Shown here: positions 1 to 8,766 of the stretch, one piece after another | How the letters are laid out: each line of letters opens with the position of its first letter | Position numbering within the stretch: position 1 is the first letter of the stretch | Assembly (NCBI RefSeq): GCF_003443735.1 | Contig: NZ_CP031969.1 | Span: 8,680,001-8,744,000 of the forward strand | Reading direction: 5' to 3' | DNA from: Streptomyces sp. CC0208 | GTDB lineage: Bacteria; Actinomycetota; Actinomycetes; Streptomycetales; Streptomycetaceae | Length of the DNA: 64,000 nucleotides | Made by a program: the position numbers and the translations under genes | Notes under the pieces: model-generated | What the model was told of the DNA's origin: nothing | What the model saw: only the letters and a program-made list of their open reading frames with translations | Database searches by the model: none

Positions 1-132
1 ATGGAAAAACACCTGTCCTTCACCGGACGACGTACGGGTCCCACTCACTGGGCCGCTCGGTGCGACCGTTGCGGTCCTGTGTGGTCAGCGCGCGCCTAGT
101 ACGCTGACAGGCACCCCAGTGCCTGCGAGAGT

Positions 133-618
133 GTGATCGTGACTGCCTTCCGCCGCCGCTCAGAGCCTGATGAGGTGGCCCGCGTGACCACCACGGCCGT
201 CGAGCTGCTGGAGGTCGTGTGGGGCCGGGCCTCGACCGCGCCCACCTCCGCGTCGCAGCTTCGGGTGCTGCACATCCTCGAGCACCACGACGGCATCAAC
301 CTGCGCACCCTCGCCGAGTGCCTGGCCTCGACCCCGCCGTCCACGAGTCGGCTGTGCGACCGGCTGGTGGCGGCCGGGTTCGTCGACCGGGCCGTGAGCG
401 AGGAGAACAGACGTGAGGTGCGGCTGCACCTCAGTGGCCCGGGGCGCGCGTTCCTCGTCGACCTGCGCGCCCGCAGGGAGAGGGAGTTGCAGACCGTGCT
501 GGCGGACATGCCTGCCGCCAAGCGGGTCGCGCTGCTGGAAGGGCTCGAAGCGTTCTGCGCCGCCGCGGCGGAACAGCCGCACGGCGACGCGGCGGGCTCC
601 GGCAGCCGGACCGCCTGA
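133..618 (+). CDS. MarR family transcriptional regulator
   Basis: A 161-residue protein of normal MarR length. The winged helix lies at about residues 35-100, with a recognition region around STPPSTSRLCDRLVAAG and a wing with charged residues (EENRREVRLHLS). Proteins of this family bind short palindromes as dimers and usually repress a neighbouring gene in response to a small ligand. It starts with GTG; an in-frame GTG three codons on and a weak ribosome binding site leave the exact start open. The next gene is convergent, so its target is either itself or lies to the left of the window. The C-terminal tail is Ala/Gly-rich. Family call is firm, target unknown. Confidence 0.85.
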   Translation: MIVTAFRRRSEPDEVARVTTTAVELLEVVWGRASTAPTSASQLRVLHILEHHDGINLRTLAECLASTPPSTSRLCDRLVAAGFVDRAVSEENRREVRLHLSGPGRAFLVDLRARRERELQTVLADMPAAKRVALLEGLEAFCAAAAEQPHGDAAGSGSRTA

Positions 619-933
619 GGCGCCGAGCGCACCGTCGACGTCTTCGTCACCTCTCGACACACGTGACCAGCACACGGAGTGGTCTCCGCCCACCGGAGCA
701 TTCCAGGTCCTTCCCCATACGTCCGACACGGTTACTGTGTTGCTTGCCTGGCTTTTGTTGTCAAACGGCAACAGTGCGTCTGACGCCCTTACCTGAACTC
801 GGTTACCCCGTCGCGCCGCGTTGTTCGGGGGGTGTGCCGTATGTCTCTCGATCGAGGGAAGCCGCGCATGTGCGGAGCCATCCGGGGAAAGAGGAAGGGA
901 TTTCCGCTCGGACTCCGCTGTGCTGTCCACCTC
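619..933. other. Intergenic region between convergent genes, no gene seen
   Basis: About 315 bases between the MarR stop and the stop of the convergent propeller gene. It is less GC-rich than its surroundings around 720-790. No open frame here has coding character in either direction, and I see no clear terminator hairpin. Confidence 0.5.
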
Positions 934-2049
934 TCAGCCGAAGCGCAGGATGCGCGGGGCGAAGGTGCCCTCGGGGCCGTCGGCGCGGCCGACCGACCAC
1001 ACCGTCTCCGTGCCCGGTACCGGCGCCGGCCGCAGCGTTCGGGAGTCGCCCTCTCCGGCCACCGCGGGTTCGCTGTACTCGGTGAACGACTGCCCGTTCC
1101 AGGCGAGGAAGTCCGGCCCGGGGACGAGGGGCGGGGTGCTGCCCGGCGGGCCCCACTTCTGCGAGCGGGCCACCGAGACCCAGGCCAGCGTGCCCGAGGG
1201 GGAGGCGGCCAGCGAACTGACCGAACCGAAGTCGGCGGGCACCGTCACCCGGCTCCACGTCTGTCCGTCGAAGCGGACCAGCAGCGGGGGAATCGGCCTC
1301 CCCGGGGGACCGCCGACGAACCCGGCCGTGCCGCCCGCCCACACCTCGGTCGGGGAGACCGCCAGCACACTGCCCACGGCGGACCGCGGGAAGCCGTCCA
1401 CGATCGTCTGCTGCCACGCCTGCCCGTCCCAGTGGGAGACGGCCGCACCCGAGTCGGTGGCGCCCGCGGCCCAGACGTCGTCGGCGGCCTTGACGTGCAG
1501 GCCGTACACCGATCCCGGCGGCACGGGCACGTCCTGCCAGCCGTTCCCGTCCCGGCGCAGCAGTACCTGGGCGCCGTCCCGCGACCCGATCAGCCAGGTC
1601 TCACCGCCTCCGGCAACGACCTGGGTCAGCGCCGCACCGGAGGGCGGCCGGCTCTCGGACCACGCGGTGCCGTCGAAGCGGAGCAGCCGGGTGCCGCCCG
1701 CCGCGTCGCGGCCAACCGCCCAGACCGCGGTGGGTGAGGTCGCCGCGACGGACAGCAGTTCCCCCTGCCAGCCGATCCCGGGCAGGCTCTGGGTGTGCCA
1801 CTCGGTTCCGTCCCAGCGCAGCACCAGCGGGAAGCCCGGCGCCTCGCGACCGACGGCGTCAACGCCCACCGCCCACGCCCGGTCCGGGCCGAACGCCACG
1901 GCCTCGTTGAGCGCTGCCTGGGGGCGCACCCGGTCCGGGACCGGAACGTGGTGCCAGGACAAGGGGTCCGTCGCGGCCCTCGCTGTCGTCAGGGCGGCGA
2001 GGAGAGTCACGACGACAGCGAGGGCCGCGACGAGAAGTCTGCGTGCCAT
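934..2049 (-). CDS. Secreted beta-propeller-like protein (downstream paralogue)
   Basis: A 371-residue exported protein. The first 26 residues form a classical signal peptide (two Arg, long Leu/Val/Ala core, cleavage near ARAAT). The mature part has repeated blades with the pattern W-DGTxW, SVAA-SPTAVWAVG and similar, as in secreted WD40-like or tachylectin-like propellers. It begins two bases after the stop of the upstream paralogue, so the two are co-transcribed and probably translationally coupled. No catalytic motif was seen, and a binding or surface role is inference only. The same blade signature in the neighbour points to tandem duplication followed by divergence. Confidence 0.75.
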   Translation of the reverse strand: MARRLLVAALAVVVTLLAALTTARAATDPLSWHHVPVPDRVRPQAALNEAVAFGPDRAWAVGVDAVGREAPGFPLVLRWDGTEWHTQSLPGIGWQGELLSVAATSPTAVWAVGRDAAGGTRLLRFDGTAWSESRPPSGAALTQVVAGGGETWLIGSRDGAQVLLRRDGNGWQDVPVPPGSVYGLHVKAADDVWAAGATDSGAAVSHWDGQAWQQTIVDGFPRSAVGSVLAVSPTEVWAGGTAGFVGGPPGRPIPPLLVRFDGQTWSRVTVPADFGSVSSLAASPSGTLAWVSVARSQKWGPPGSTPPLVPGPDFLAWNGQSFTEYSEPAVAGEGDSRTLRPAPVPGTETVWSVGRADGPEGTFAPRILRFG

Positions 2050-2051
2050 GG

Positions 2052-3119
2052 TCAGCCTCCCAGCCGCTCACTCATCAGGTTCGGTTTCGAGCCGTAGATC
2101 TCGACCGTGCCGAAGGACAGCAGCGCCGACCCGGCCCTCGCCAGCGCACGCGGTTTGACGTCGATCGCGTTCGTGCGCTCCGGGCCGTAGGAGAAGGTGG
2201 TGCGAGGGCCGTCCACCCGCGCGTACTTCGACTGGAACGCGCGGTCGCTGCGCACCGGGAGCCACAGCGCGCCGTCCGGGCCGCGCACCATGGCCTCGGT
2301 GTAGGTGTCGCCCAGCGGCGGGTAGGCGGTGCGCCAGGTGTGCCCGTTGAAGGTCATCAGATAGGTGCGGGCCACGCCGTCGGTGTACTGGCTGCCGCCG
2401 ATCGTGATCCGGCCGGACGGTTCGAGCAGGAGGGTGTGCACATTGCTGTTCGGCGGCAGTGGCACCTTCGCGTCCCGCCACGCCGTGCCGTCCCAGCGCA
2501 GGACGCTCGTCCCGGTGCTGGTGTCCGCCCAGGCCCAGGCGTCGGTGGCGGTCCGCGCGGTGATCCCCATCAGGTACAGCACGCCGTCCGGGGTGGCCTG
2601 CGTGGTCCAGCGGGAGCCGGCGTAGTGCAGCACCTTCAGCCCGGTGTCGTCCTCACCGACCACCCACGCGGCCCCCGGCACCGCGGCGAAGTCCTGGTAG
2701 GTCCACAGGGTCCGGGGGAGCGGGACGGCACTCCAGCCTCCCGCCGACCGGCGCAGGAGCTCGCCTGCGCCCGCGCGGTTGTGGAGGATCCACACCTGCG
2801 TACCGACGAACTGCACCTTGCCGAGCCATCCCGGCTCGTCGGCGCCGGGGAAGGAGGTGTCCCGGCTCCACGCCGTGCCGTTCCAGCGGTACAGCATCGG
2901 CCGCATTCCGTCGGTGGCCTGCTCGTAGCCGGTTGCCCACGCCTCACCCGGCCGGCGCGCGGCAAGGTCGGACACGGTCACGGGCGGGACCGCCGGCGGC
3001 ACCGGCAGCGCCGACCAGCTCGGCGTCGCGGCCGGGTCCGGTGTCCCGGCCGCAGCCGGTGACACCACCGCTGCACACGCGATCACAAGGCTGACGACGA
3101 CCGCACGGAGACCGTTCAC
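2052..3119 (-). CDS. Secreted beta-propeller-like protein (upstream paralogue)
   Basis: A 355-residue exported protein. The chosen start is GTG at 3117-3119, six bases after GGGAGG; the open frame continues upstream, but this start puts a clean signal peptide (LRAVVVSLVIACAAVVSPAAAG) at the N-terminus. The mature chain has repeats with WNGTAW, AWVVGED and WDGTAWRDA motifs, similar to the following gene. Function is unknown. It is the first gene of the two-gene operon. The upstream 180 bases separate it from the molybdoenzyme stop and must hold its promoter. Confidence 0.72.
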   Translation of the reverse strand: MNGLRAVVVSLVIACAAVVSPAAAGTPDPAATPSWSALPVPPAVPPVTVSDLAARRPGEAWATGYEQATDGMRPMLYRWNGTAWSRDTSFPGADEPGWLGKVQFVGTQVWILHNRAGAGELLRRSAGGWSAVPLPRTLWTYQDFAAVPGAAWVVGEDDTGLKVLHYAGSRWTTQATPDGVLYLMGITARTATDAWAWADTSTGTSVLRWDGTAWRDAKVPLPPNSNVHTLLLEPSGRITIGGSQYTDGVARTYLMTFNGHTWRTAYPPLGDTYTEAMVRGPDGALWLPVRSDRAFQSKYARVDGPRTTFSYGPERTNAIDVKPRALARAGSALLSFGTVEIYGSKPNLMSERLGG

Positions 3120-3298
3120 GAGACCTCCCAGAGCGCGCTGGCCGCACAGGCTATTGGCCGTCACCGGCCCGTGGACAGACGGCATCCGGCCGATCGTGGC
3201 CTCTGGGAGCACGGTTCCTCCGGCGGGCCGGAGGGTGGGGAGTCGAGCCGGGGCCACGAGATCTCCCGCGCCCTCCTCGCCCTCCTACGGCGTGGTGT

Positions 3299-5632
3299 TC
3301 ACCGCCATGCGGGCGAGACGGACGAGGTGGAGGTCGTCGCCCGGCTCGATGTCGGCTCCAGGCGGACGACGATGCCCTTCGACGTCGGCTGGTTGCTGAT
3401 GTCGGCGACGCTGTCCAGCGGCACCAGGACGTTGGTCTCGGGGTAGTAGGCGGCGGCGGAACCCTGCGCGGCCGGATAGGGGACGACCTCGAAGTTCCGG
3501 GCGCGGCGCTCGGTCCCGTCCGCCCAGACGCTGACCAGGTCCACCTGGTCGCCCTGGGAGAGGCCGAGCCCGGCGAGGTCGGCCGGGTTGACGAGCACGA
3601 CGTGGCGGCTGCCGTGGATCCCGCGGTACCGGTCGTCGAGCGAATAGGGGATGGTGTTCCACTGGTCGTGCGAACGCAGGGTCTGCAACAGCAGATGGCC
3701 CTCGGGCGCCTTCGGGACCACCCGCTCGTTGCGGGTGAACAGCGCCTTGCCGACCGACGTGTTGAACACGCCCTCGTTGACCGGGTTGGGCAGTTGGAAG
3801 CCACCGGGGCGCGTCACACGCGCGTTGAAGTCGTGGAATCCCGGCACGATACGGGAGATGTGGTCACGGATCGTGTGGTAGTCCCCCTCGAACCGGTCCC
3901 AGGGGATGTCCGGCTTGCCGCCGAGGGTACGGCGGGCGAGCCGGCACAGGATCGCGACTTCGCTGAGCAGCAGGTGCGAAGCCGGTTCGAGGCGCCCCTG
4001 GGAGGTGTGCACCTCGCTCATGGAGTTCTCCACCGTGACGAACTGCTCCCCGTCGGCCTGGACGTCCCGTTCGGTACGGCCGAGCGTCGGAAGGATCAAC
4101 GCAGTGTCACCGCACACGGTGTGCGACCGGTTCAGCTTGGTGGAGATGTGGGCGGTCAGCCGGCACGAACGCATCGCCTCCTCGGTGACCTCGCTGTCGG
4201 GAGCGGCGCGCACGAAGTTGCCGGCCAGGGCGAGGAACACCTTGACGCGGCCTTCACGCATCGCCTTGATCGAGTTCACCGAGTCGAGCCCGTGCGGGCG
4301 CGGCGGGTCGAAGCCGAACTCCTCCCGCAGCGCGTCGAGGAACGAGTCCGGCATCTGCTCCCAGATGCCCATGGTGCGGTCGCCCTGGACGTTGGAGTGC
4401 CCGCGCACCGGGCAGACGCCGGTGCCGGCCCGCCCCAGGTTGCCGCGCAGCAGCATGAAGTTGACGATCTCCCGGATGGTGGGCACACCGTGCTTGTGCT
4501 GGGTGATGCCCATCGCCCAGCAGACGACGACGCGGTCGCTGCGCAGGACCTCGTCGCGGACCTTCTCGATCTCCTCGCGGGTCAGTCCGGTCGCCGCGCG
4601 GACGTCGTCCCAGTCGACGGTGCGCGCGTGCTGGGCGAACTCCTCGAAGCCCGACGTGTGCGCGTCGATGAAGTCGTGGTCCAGGACGGTGCCGGGCCGG
4701 GCGTCCTCGGCTTCCAGCAGCAGACGGTTCAGGGCCTGGAAGAGGGCGAGGTCACCGCCGGGCTTGATGTGCAGGAAGCGGTCGGCGATCTGGGTGCCGC
4801 GTCCGATGAGCCCGCTCGGCTTCTGCGGGTTCTTGAAGCGTCGTAGCCCCGCCTCGGGCAGCGGGTTGACCGCCACGATACGGGCGCCGTTGCGCTTGGC
4901 CTCCTCCAGGGCGGAGAGCTGGCGCGGATGGTTGGTGCCGGGGTTCTGACCGACCAGGAAGATCAGGTCGGCGTGGTGGAGGTCGTCGAGGCTGACGGTG
5001 CCCTTGCCGGTGCCGAGTGTCTCGCTCAGGGCGAAGCCGCTGGACTCGTGGCACATGTTGCTGCAGTCGGGCAGGTTGTTGGTGCCGTAGGCGCGGGCGA
5101 AGAGCTGGAGGAGGAAGGCGGCCTCGTTGCTGGCCCGGCCCGAGGTGTAGAAGACGGCCTCGTCGGGGGAGGAGAGCGAGGTGAGTTCCCCGGCGAGCAC
5201 GCCCAGGGCGTCGTTCCAGCCGATGGGCTCGTAGTGGTCGGAGCCCTGCCGCTTGATCATCGGCTCGGTGAGCCGGCCCTGCTGGTTGAGCCACATGTCG
5301 GAGCGGCCGGCGAGGTCGGAGACGCTGTGCTCACGGAAGAAGTCGGCGGTGATCCGGCGTTTCGTCGCCTCGTCGTTGATGTGCTTGGCGCCGTTCTCGC
5401 AGTACTCGTTGCGATGACGCTGCCCCGGGGCCGGATCCGCCCAGGCGCAGCCGGGACAGTCGATCCCGCCCACCTGGTTCATGGCCAGCAGGTCCACTCC
5501 GGTCCTGCGCGGGGACGTCTGCTCCAGGGAGTACTCCAGCGCGTGCACGACGGCGGGGACCCCGGCCGCCCACTTCTTCGGCGGTGTCACGGAGAGATTC
5601 GTCTCCGGCTCCTCACCCGGCGGGTTCTGCAT
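3299..5632 (-). CDS. FdhF/YdeP-family molybdopterin oxidoreductase
   Basis: A 777-residue protein of the formate-dehydrogenase alpha-like group represented by E. coli YdeP. The N-terminal CPGCAW motif (about residue 58) is typical of this group, which lacks the full four-Cys Fe-S motif of true formate dehydrogenases. The molybdopterin-binding signatures follow (DCSNMCHESSG, VGQNPGTNHPRQ, CPVRGHSNVQGDRTMG), and the C-terminal domain has the dinucleotide-binding LVNPADLAGLGLSQGDQVDL. The chosen ATG has GAAAGG upstream, and the frame is open a further 20 codons. It follows the SRPBCC gene by 63 bases and is probably in its operon. The true substrate of this family is not settled; acid or redox stress roles are reported for YdeP. 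Confidence 0.85.
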   Translation of the reverse strand: MQNPPGEEPETNLSVTPPKKWAAGVPAVVHALEYSLEQTSPRRTGVDLLAMNQVGGIDCPGCAWADPAPGQRHRNEYCENGAKHINDEATKRRITADFFREHSVSDLAGRSDMWLNQQGRLTEPMIKRQGSDHYEPIGWNDALGVLAGELTSLSSPDEAVFYTSGRASNEAAFLLQLFARAYGTNNLPDCSNMCHESSGFALSETLGTGKGTVSLDDLHHADLIFLVGQNPGTNHPRQLSALEEAKRNGARIVAVNPLPEAGLRRFKNPQKPSGLIGRGTQIADRFLHIKPGGDLALFQALNRLLLEAEDARPGTVLDHDFIDAHTSGFEEFAQHARTVDWDDVRAATGLTREEIEKVRDEVLRSDRVVVCWAMGITQHKHGVPTIREIVNFMLLRGNLGRAGTGVCPVRGHSNVQGDRTMGIWEQMPDSFLDALREEFGFDPPRPHGLDSVNSIKAMREGRVKVFLALAGNFVRAAPDSEVTEEAMRSCRLTAHISTKLNRSHTVCGDTALILPTLGRTERDVQADGEQFVTVENSMSEVHTSQGRLEPASHLLLSEVAILCRLARRTLGGKPDIPWDRFEGDYHTIRDHISRIVPGFHDFNARVTRPGGFQLPNPVNEGVFNTSVGKALFTRNERVVPKAPEGHLLLQTLRSHDQWNTIPYSLDDRYRGIHGSRHVVLVNPADLAGLGLSQGDQVDLVSVWADGTERRARNFEVVPYPAAQGSAAAYYPETNVLVPLDSVADISNQPTSKGIVVRLEPTSSRATTSTSSVSPAWR

Positions 5633-5695
5633 CGCATCGCCTTTCTCTTGCCGCGACTCGTTCGCCGCGGTGTCCTGCCGCGTCCTGGTCACAGG

Positions 5696-6316
5696 TCAGC
5701 CGACGGGCCACTGGGCCACACGGCTCCTCGGCGGCTCCGGGTGGTCGTGCTGTACCCGGCCGTTGCGGATGGTGCCGCGCCAGGCCCCGCCCTCCTGGCC
5801 CAGCCCCTCGATGAACTGCTTGAAGTTCTGGAGTTCGCGGCGCACCAGCCGGGTGGTCACCTGCGTGACCTTGGACGATCCGGTGAGCCGTTTCGCGACT
5901 CCGCGCGGCTCGAGGAGCATCCGGACGGTGATGGCCGTGCCGCCCGAGTCCGTCGGCCTGAACTCCACCTCGCCCTGGTGGGAGGGGCGCTGCTCCAGGG
6001 CGCGCCAGGCCAGGTAGGCGTCCGGGTCCTGCTCCACGATCTCCACCGCGAAGCGACGGCGCAGCGGCCCGTAGCCGATGGTCCAGGCCGTCACGGTGGG
6101 CCTGACCTGCTCCACGCCGTGCACCACGGCGGAGAACCGGGGGAAGGTCTTGAACTGCGTCCACTGGTTGTACGCCGTCCGTACCGGCACCGCGACCTCG
6201 ACCGTCTCCTCGACGTGCCGCCGCCGCAGCGGCCGACGGCGCGTGACGCCGTCGCTGTCGGGCCGCATCCCCGGAGTGTTCGGGACGGCCTGCTGGGAGT
6301 CGTGTTCACGCGCCAT
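5696..6316 (-). CDS. SRPBCC family (polyketide cyclase/dehydrase-like) protein
   Basis: A 206-residue protein. After a polar N-terminal tail of about 35 residues (many Arg) comes the SRPBCC fold, with EVAVPVRTAYNQWTQFKTFPRFSAVV and WTIGYGPLRRRF. This type is common in actinobacteria and resembles coenzyme-Q-binding (COQ10) domains. The start was chosen for the strong GGAGGAGAGG upstream. It is the first gene of a likely two-gene unit with the molybdoenzyme. Ligand unknown. Confidence 0.75.
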   Translation of the reverse strand: MAREHDSQQAVPNTPGMRPDSDGVTRRRPLRRRHVEETVEVAVPVRTAYNQWTQFKTFPRFSAVVHGVEQVRPTVTAWTIGYGPLRRRFAVEIVEQDPDAYLAWRALEQRPSHQGEVEFRPTDSGGTAITVRMLLEPRGVAKRLTGSSKVTQVTTRLVRRELQNFKQFIEGLGQEGGAWRGTIRNGRVQHDHPEPPRSRVAQWPVG

Positions 6317-6574
6317 CGTGGCCTCTCCTCCGGTGCGGGCGCCGGGGCGTCGCGCCACCCGGCCCCCTCGTGCGTCGGGCTTCTCTCCCGGTTCCCCCAT
6401 CGGAGTTTTCGACTCGTCTTCGTGCGCTGGGCTTCCCGCTCGCTACCGGCCGCGGGATCCCCGAGTACCCGCGCGGCTCGCAGACCCGGCCGGCCCACGG
6501 TCCGACCGAGAACTCGGTCAACGAGCAGTACGCACTGATCCTCTCCGGCAGTGCGTCAGCGGTGCCTCGTCGGC

Positions 6575-7492
6575 TCATGACCGCCTCGCGTGGTCCTCCG
6601 GCCGTCGGACGGAGGCGGGGGTGCCGTCGGTGCGGGATTCCAGTGCGTGCAGGACGGCCACCATGTCCTCGGCGCCGTGGCCCTGTTCGACGGCCTCGCC
6701 GTACAGGGCGTGGCAGGCGTCGAGGAGCGGGGAGGCCAGGCCGGCCTTGCGGGCGGCCTCGGCGATCAGACGGTTGTTCTCCAGGACGTTGGTTGCGGCG
6801 GCCTGCACGGTGAAGTCGCGGGCCAGCAGCTTGGGGCCCTTCACCCGCGAGACGGCACTGGCCATCGGGCCCGCGTCCAGGACGTCCCGCAGCAGGCGCT
6901 GGTCGAGGCCGTGCCGGTCGGCGAAGTGGAACGCCTCGGCCAGCCCGGTGACGAGGGTGATCAGGAAGAGGTTCACCGAGAACTTCATCAGCAGCGCGCC
7001 AGGGACCGCGCCGCAGTCGAACGTCTCCCGGCACATGGCGGCCAGCAGGGGGCGTACGGCGGCGACGGCCTCGTCGTCACCCGCCGTCATTCCCACCAGC
7101 TCGGCCCGCTCGGCGGGGATGCGGGAGCCGGAGACGGGAGCCTCGACATACTGTCCGCCCGCCGCCCGGACGGCATCCTGCAGACCGGCCGAGTACTCGG
7201 CCGAAGTGGTGCCCATGTGGACGACGGTCCGTCCGGCCACGAGATCGGCGAAGTCCGGGGTGCCGCGCCCCAGGACGGTGTTCACGGCGGCCTCGTCGGC
7301 CAGCATGAGGATCACGGTCCCGGCCCGGGCGAAGACCTCGGCAGGGCTCGCGGCGACCTCGGCTCCGGCGGTGCGCGGGGCCTCGCACCGGTCGGGAGTG
7401 CGGTTCCACACGATGAGCGGTGTCCCGGCCCGGGCGAGGTTGAGGGCCATGGGCCGGCCCATGGTTCCGAGGCCGATGAATCCCACGTACAC
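6575..7492 (-). CDS. NAD(P)-dependent oxidoreductase, 3-hydroxyisobutyrate dehydrogenase family
   Basis: About 305 residues. The Rossmann motif GFIGLGTMG lies at the very N-terminus, the substrate loop reads APVSGSRIPAE, and the catalytic Lys sits in LLMKFSVNLFL, with the usual K-x3-N pattern of beta-hydroxyacid dehydrogenases. The GTG at 7490-7492 gives the family's usual short lead into GFIGLG; an ATG at 7514-7516 is an alternative. The gene is divergent from a TetR regulator, and two perfect palindromes lie between them, so repression by that regulator is very likely. Substrate unknown. Confidence 0.85.
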   Translation of the reverse strand: MYVGFIGLGTMGRPMALNLARAGTPLIVWNRTPDRCEAPRTAGAEVAASPAEVFARAGTVILMLADEAAVNTVLGRGTPDFADLVAGRTVVHMGTTSAEYSAGLQDAVRAAGGQYVEAPVSGSRIPAERAELVGMTAGDDEAVAAVRPLLAAMCRETFDCGAVPGALLMKFSVNLFLITLVTGLAEAFHFADRHGLDQRLLRDVLDAGPMASAVSRVKGPKLLARDFTVQAAATNVLENNRLIAEAARKAGLASPLLDACHALYGEAVEQGHGAEDMVAVLHALESRTDGTPASVRRPEDHARRS

Positions 7493-7541
7493 GAGGCACC
7501 GCCGTTTCCGGCCCATGCCGAAGCCGGGCCGTTGCCGCACA

Positions 7542-7586
7542 CTATGACAGCGGTCATAGTACGCGCGGCTATGACGGTGGTCATAG
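7542..7586. promoter_or_regulatory. Twin TetR operators between divergent genes
   Basis: Two perfect inverted repeats, CTATGAC-AGCG-GTCATAG at 7542-7559 and CTATGAC-GGTG-GTCATAG at 7569-7586. Their centres are 27 bp apart. They lie in the gap between the oxidoreductase and the TetR gene, where an autoregulated divergent operator is expected. Confidence 0.85.
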
Positions 7587-7622
7587 AGTGAGCCGGTACG
7601 AAACCAGACGTGGAGGGCGGCG

Positions 7623-8219
7623 ATGGCGGTGTCCGAGAGGGGAGCTCGGGAGCGGATGGTCTTCAGCGCGGCCCAGCTCATCCGGCGCGAGGGGGTCGCC
7701 TCGACCGGCATGCGCGAGGTCGCCGCGCACGCCGGCGCGCCGCGCGGTTCACTCCAGCACTACTTCCCCGGCGGCAAGGAGCAACTGGTCAACGAGGCGG
7801 TGGAGTGGGCGGGCCGGTACGCGGGCAATCGCGTGGCCCGTTTCCTCGCCGCCCTGCCCGAGCCGACACCGAGCGGGCTGTTCGCCGCGATGGTGCGCCA
7901 GTGGACCGAGGAGTACGAGAGCGTCGGCTTCGCCGGTGGCTGCCCGGTCGCCGCCGCCACGGTGGACTGGGCGGAGTCGACCGCGTCCACGCGGGCGGCC
8001 GCGGCGGAGGCGTTCGCGACCTGGACCGGCCCGGTGGCCCGCGCGCTGACCGACATGGGCGTGCCCGAGGAACGGGCGAGCGCGCTGGCCACCCTCATGG
8101 TGAGTGCCCTGGAAGGGGCGATTCTCATGGCCCGGGCGGAGCGGGACGTACGTCCGCTGACGACCGTGGCCCATGAACTCGGCCCTCTCCTCGACGCGGC
8201 GGTGCGCCGGGAGGACTGA
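7623..8219 (+). CDS. TetR/AcrR family regulator, LmrA/YxaF-like
   Basis: A 198-residue regulator. The N-terminal helix-turn-helix includes STGMREVAAHAGAPRGSLQHYFPGGKEQL, typical of the LmrA/YxaF branch. The ligand domain carries FAGGCPVAAATVDWAES, also typical of that branch. The ATG has GGAGGGCGGCG just before it. It should repress itself and the divergent oxidoreductase through the two palindromes at 7542-7586. The inducer is unknown. Confidence 0.9.
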   Translation: MAVSERGARERMVFSAAQLIRREGVASTGMREVAAHAGAPRGSLQHYFPGGKEQLVNEAVEWAGRYAGNRVARFLAALPEPTPSGLFAAMVRQWTEEYESVGFAGGCPVAAATVDWAESTASTRAAAAEAFATWTGPVARALTDMGVPEERASALATLMVSALEGAILMARAERDVRPLTTVAHELGPLLDAAVRRED

Positions 8220-8250
8220 CCGGTTCTGCTGCGGCGGACCGGGAGCGGCC

Positions 8251-8676
8251 TCAGGGGTGGTGCGGGGCCGGCGACATCGAGGGTGTTAGTCGGCGCGGGG
8301 GGCGGCCGGAGTCCTTCAGCTCGGTGAACCCCGGTTTCGTCGCGAGCCGCATCGAGCGGCTGTTGGCGGTCTGGGTGCAGAGCACGACGGGCACCCCGGA
8401 CACGCGGCGGCGAACCAGTCGAGTGCCGCCGTGCACGCCTCGGCGGCGTACCTGCACCCCATGCCTGCGGCGGGTCCCGTGCCTGCGGCGGGGCCTAATG
8501 TCATCTGATCTCGACGGTGCCGATCATCGCTCCGTCGAGGTCGACCACGAAGTGGCCAGGTCGCCGCCCCGGTGTCCCGGGTACCGAGGGCTCGAGCTCG
8601 TCCCGCGGTTGCGGGCCACCGAGGTAGGTGTTCCGATCGGGCCAACTGGCCAGGCCACGGCGTCGAGTTCGGTCAT
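8251..8676 (-). pseudogene. Decayed GNAT acetyltransferase
   Basis: Pieces of a GNAT acetyltransferase occur on the minus strand in different frames. The start reads MTELDAVAWP (8676), then another frame reads WPDRNTYLGGPQPRDELEP and GHFVVDLDGAMIGTVEIR followed by a stop near 8500, and a third frame gives VPVVLCTQTANSRSMRLATK near 8350. These match the order expected in the family (N-terminal strand, IGTV core, C-terminal NxRS region). A short GC-rich duplication (GCCTGCGGCGGG twice) near 8465-8495 seems to have been inserted. Frameshifts make an active product unlikely. Confidence 0.7.
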
Positions 8677-8766
8677 GGGGGGCACCGTATCGGGCGGCTC
8701 ACAAAGGCTTCGATCTTGGCCGGGTGCCGGGTGCCGGGTGCCGGGGACGGCGTTGCCCTGTCGTCG

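Noticed and set aside
1..99. 32-codon frame at the left edge with CDRCG
   Set aside because: Too short, no upstream context and no recognisable family; may be chance in GC-rich DNA.
6440..6520. GGGTAC box upstream of the SRPBCC/molybdoenzyme operon as a SigB-type promoter
   Set aside because: The spacing to a -35 match is one or two bases too short; not convincing by eye.
3602..6538. Long plus-strand frames opposite the molybdoenzyme and SRPBCC genes
   Set aside because: Low-complexity Val/Gly/Arg/Leu translation, no ribosome binding site; antisense shadows typical of high-GC coding DNA.
8704..8740. GGGTGCC repeated three times
   Set aside because: Too short and simple to be a meaningful repeat element.
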